Shown here: in pieces, positions 5,661 to 7,048 of the stretch | How positions within the stretch are numbered: the first letter of the stretch is position 1 | Layout of the letters: each line of letters starts with the position of its first letter | NCBI GenBank assembly: GCA_021812735.1 | Contig: JAKAMV010000548.1 | Span: forward strand, 1-7,048 | Direction: 5' to 3' | From: Chloroflexota bacterium | GTDB taxonomy: Bacteria > Chloroflexota > Limnocylindria > Limnocylindrales > CSP1-4 | DNA length: 7,048 nt | The notes under the pieces: generated by a model | The model's database searches: none | Told to the model about the DNA's origin: nothing | What the model saw: the letters and a program-made list of their open reading frames with translations, nothing else | Made by a program: the position numbers and the translations under genes

Positions 5661-7010
5661 ATGAGCCGCGTCGTGATGTTCGTCTACAACGACGTGCGGA
5701 CCGACGCGCGCGTCCTGCGCGAGGCCGCCGCGCTGGCCGACGCCGGCCACAGCGTGACCATCATCGGCCGCCCCTCCAACCCCACCTCCAGAGTGGCCGA
5801 CAGCGAGATACGGGGACAGGTGGAGATCCTGCGGGTGCCGATCCCGGGTGGATGGCGGATCCTGCTCGCGTTCATCCGCCACCCCTGGCGGCTTGCCCGC
5901 TGGGTGGCTCTCCGGATCCTGGGCGGGCTCAAGACGCTGCCCGGCGGGATCGGCGAGCTGCTGCTGGGCCTGGCGGTCGGGGTCGCGGCCGTCCCGTGGT
6001 CGGTGATCCGGCTGCCGTTCTTCGCGCTCGGCAGGGCGCTCGCCCGCCGCCCGCCGCCCGGCGGCTCGCTCCTCGACTGGCTGGTCCGGTGGCGCTGGGC
6101 CACGCTGGGCTGGGCCACGAGGGCGGCCGCTGCCGCAGGGCCGGCGGACGTCTACCACGGCCACGACCTGACCGGCCTCCCGGCGGCGGTCCGCGCCCGG
6201 GCGCTGAACGGCGGGGCCGTCGTCTACGACAGCCACGAGATCTTCCTCGAGTCGGGCACCAACGCCACCCGGCCGCGCTGGATCAAGCGCCTCTTCGCGC
6301 GGCTCGAGCGGCGCTGGGCATCGGAGGCGTCGGGGGTCGTCACGGTCAACGACGCGCTGGCGGGCGAGCTGCGCCGGCGTCTGGACGTCCGGGACGTCAC
6401 CGTGGTCCACAACTGCCCGCCGCGCTGGACGCCGCCGGCGGAGCCGACGGACCACCTCAGGCCAGCGGCAGGTGTCCCCGCTGGAACCCTGTTGGCCCTG
6501 TACCACGGCGGCTTCTCCGCCCACCGCGGGCTCGAGCAGCTTGCCGACGCCATCCTCATGCCGGGCATGGAGGGCGTCCACGCCGCGTACCTGGGCTACG
6601 GCTCGATGCGCGCCGAGCTCGACCGGATGGCGGCCGACCCTCGGTACGGCGGCCGGCTCCACGTTCTCGACGCCGTCCCCCCCGAGCAGCTCGTGGACTG
6701 GGTGTCCGGCGCCGACGTCGACGTGATGGCCCTCCAGCCGAGCACGCTGAACCACTACCTCTCCACGCCCAACAAGCTGTTCGAGTCCCTGGCGGCCGGC
6801 GTTCCGGTGGTCGCGTCCGATTTCCCCGACCTGCACCGCGTGGTGGTCGACCATCCTGGCGGCCCGCTCGGAGAGGTCTGCGATCCGGCTGACGCCGCCT
6901 CGATCGCGGCCGCGATCCGGCGGGTGCTCGACGCGCCCGACGACGAGCGCCGCGCCCTCCGGGCCCGGTGCCTCGCCGCCGCGCACGACCGGTGGAACTG
7001 GGAGCACTAG
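5661..7010 (+). CDS. family 4 glycosyltransferase (GT-B) with hydrophobic insert, ending at an in-frame amber codon
   Basis: The frame gives 449 residues. The N-terminal domain starts VVMFVYNDVRTDARVLREAAAL with the glycine of a GT-B acceptor domain (AGH, 28-30). It is then interrupted at about 63-160 by a hydrophobic and basic insert whose core is LLLGLAVGVAAVPWSVIRLPFFAL (100-123, written here only as a position guide). After it come DVYHGHDL (163-170) and YDSHE. The donor domain has LYHGGFSAHRGLEQL from residue 280, with HGG at 282-284, and PNKLFES (370-376) with Glu375 in the place of the EX7E-type donor site. It probably transfers a sugar onto a lipid-linked glycan at the inner membrane face, possibly the mannuronic acid made upstream. 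ATG 5661 has GGAG (5649-5652) 8 bases upstream and lies 16 bases after the epimerase stop. The protein ends RWNWEH, before the usual last helix; see 7011-7048. Donor and acceptor are unknown. Confidence 0.85.
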   Translation: MSRVVMFVYNDVRTDARVLREAAALADAGHSVTIIGRPSNPTSRVADSEIRGQVEILRVPIPGGWRILLAFIRHPWRLARWVALRILGGLKTLPGGIGELLLGLAVGVAAVPWSVIRLPFFALGRALARRPPPGGSLLDWLVRWRWATLGWATRAAAAAGPADVYHGHDLTGLPAAVRARALNGGAVVYDSHEIFLESGTNATRPRWIKRLFARLERRWASEASGVVTVNDALAGELRRRLDVRDVTVVHNCPPRWTPPAEPTDHLRPAAGVPAGTLLALYHGGFSAHRGLEQLADAILMPGMEGVHAAYLGYGSMRAELDRMAADPRYGGRLHVLDAVPPEQLVDWVSGADVDVMALQPSTLNHYLSTPNKLFESLAAGVPVVASDFPDLHRVVVDHPGGPLGEVCDPADAASIAAAIRRVLDAPDDERRALRARCLAAAHDRWNWEH

Positions 7011-7048
7011 TCGGAGGCCCTCGTGGCGCTCTACGGGCGGTTGTCCGC
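7011..7048 (+). other. in-frame continuation of the glycosyltransferase after TAG, or start of the next gene
   Basis: Read in the same frame as the preceding gene, the 12 codons after the TAG give SEALVALYGRLS, and all 12 end in G or C; the other two frames do not show this. Joined to WNWEH, it resembles the closing helix of many family 4 glycosyltransferases, which often end with WNWE followed by an L-x-ALY-type helix. The favoured reading is therefore a disrupted or recoded C terminus. The alternative is a new gene starting at GTG 7023, which has GGAGG (7013-7017) 5 bases upstream and lies in the same frame. The window ends before this can be decided. Confidence 0.5.

Noticed and set aside
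4974..7007. Very long open frame on the - strand (about 677 codons)
   Set aside because: It lies opposite the epimerase and glycosyltransferase genes, which have clear family motifs. Its product is low-complexity Arg/Gly/Pro/Ala-rich sequence, as expected when stop codons are scarce in high-GC DNA.
7008..7010. TAG as a reassigned sense codon in this genome
   Set aside because: It rests on a single codon. High-GC Actinomycetota and Chloroflexota are not known to me to reassign TAG, and a point mutation or sequence error explains it more simply.
1..7048. CRISPR array, insertion sequence, tRNA, rRNA or attachment site
   Set aside because: No regularly spaced repeats, transposase motifs, terminal inverted repeats or tRNA-like cloverleaf were seen. 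The region is an ordinary packed biosynthetic operon.

Overview
The window is a very GC-rich stretch of bacterial DNA. Nearly every codon in the called genes ends in G or C, the genes are tightly packed, and TTG and GTG starts occur. This suits Actinomycetota or a high-GC Chloroflexota lineage; the sequence alone does not decide between them. All genes lie on the + strand.

Layout: (a) 1-185, the C-terminal end of an unidentified gene ending in a short hydrophobic stretch; (b) 186-324, the only sizeable intergenic gap, with a hairpin at the upstream stop codon, a lone TATACT -10-like hexamer and a GC-rich leader that can fold in two mutually exclusive ways; (c) 325-5644, five nucleotide-sugar genes; (d) 5661-7010, a family 4 glycosyltransferase whose frame appears to continue past its TAG stop to the window edge.

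The five sugar genes match, by family, the complete Wbp/Wlb route known from the Pseudomonas aeruginosa B-band O antigen and Bordetella LPS. UDP-GlcNAc is oxidised at C6 (WbpA-like, 3072-4499), oxidised at C3 (WbpB-like, 2053-3075), transaminated at C3 (WbpE-like, 962-2056), N-acetylated (WbpD-like, 325-948) and epimerised at C2 (WbpI/WecB-like, 4535-5644). The expected product is UDP-2,3-diacetamido-2,3-dideoxy-D-mannuronic acid. The glycosyltransferase that follows may use this sugar or another one in the same surface glycan. Gene order is D-E-B-A-I-GT. The stop of E overlaps the start of B, and the stop of B overlaps the start of A, each through an ATGA. The other gaps are 13-35 nt, so a single operon read from about position 235 is likely.

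I found no mobile element, CRISPR array, tRNA or rRNA, and no evidence of a wholly new system. The observations most worth a second look are the in-frame amber stop at 7008-7010, the alternative leader folds at 259-292, the hydrophobic insert in the glycosyltransferase, and the N-terminal extension and motif variants of the dehydrogenase.
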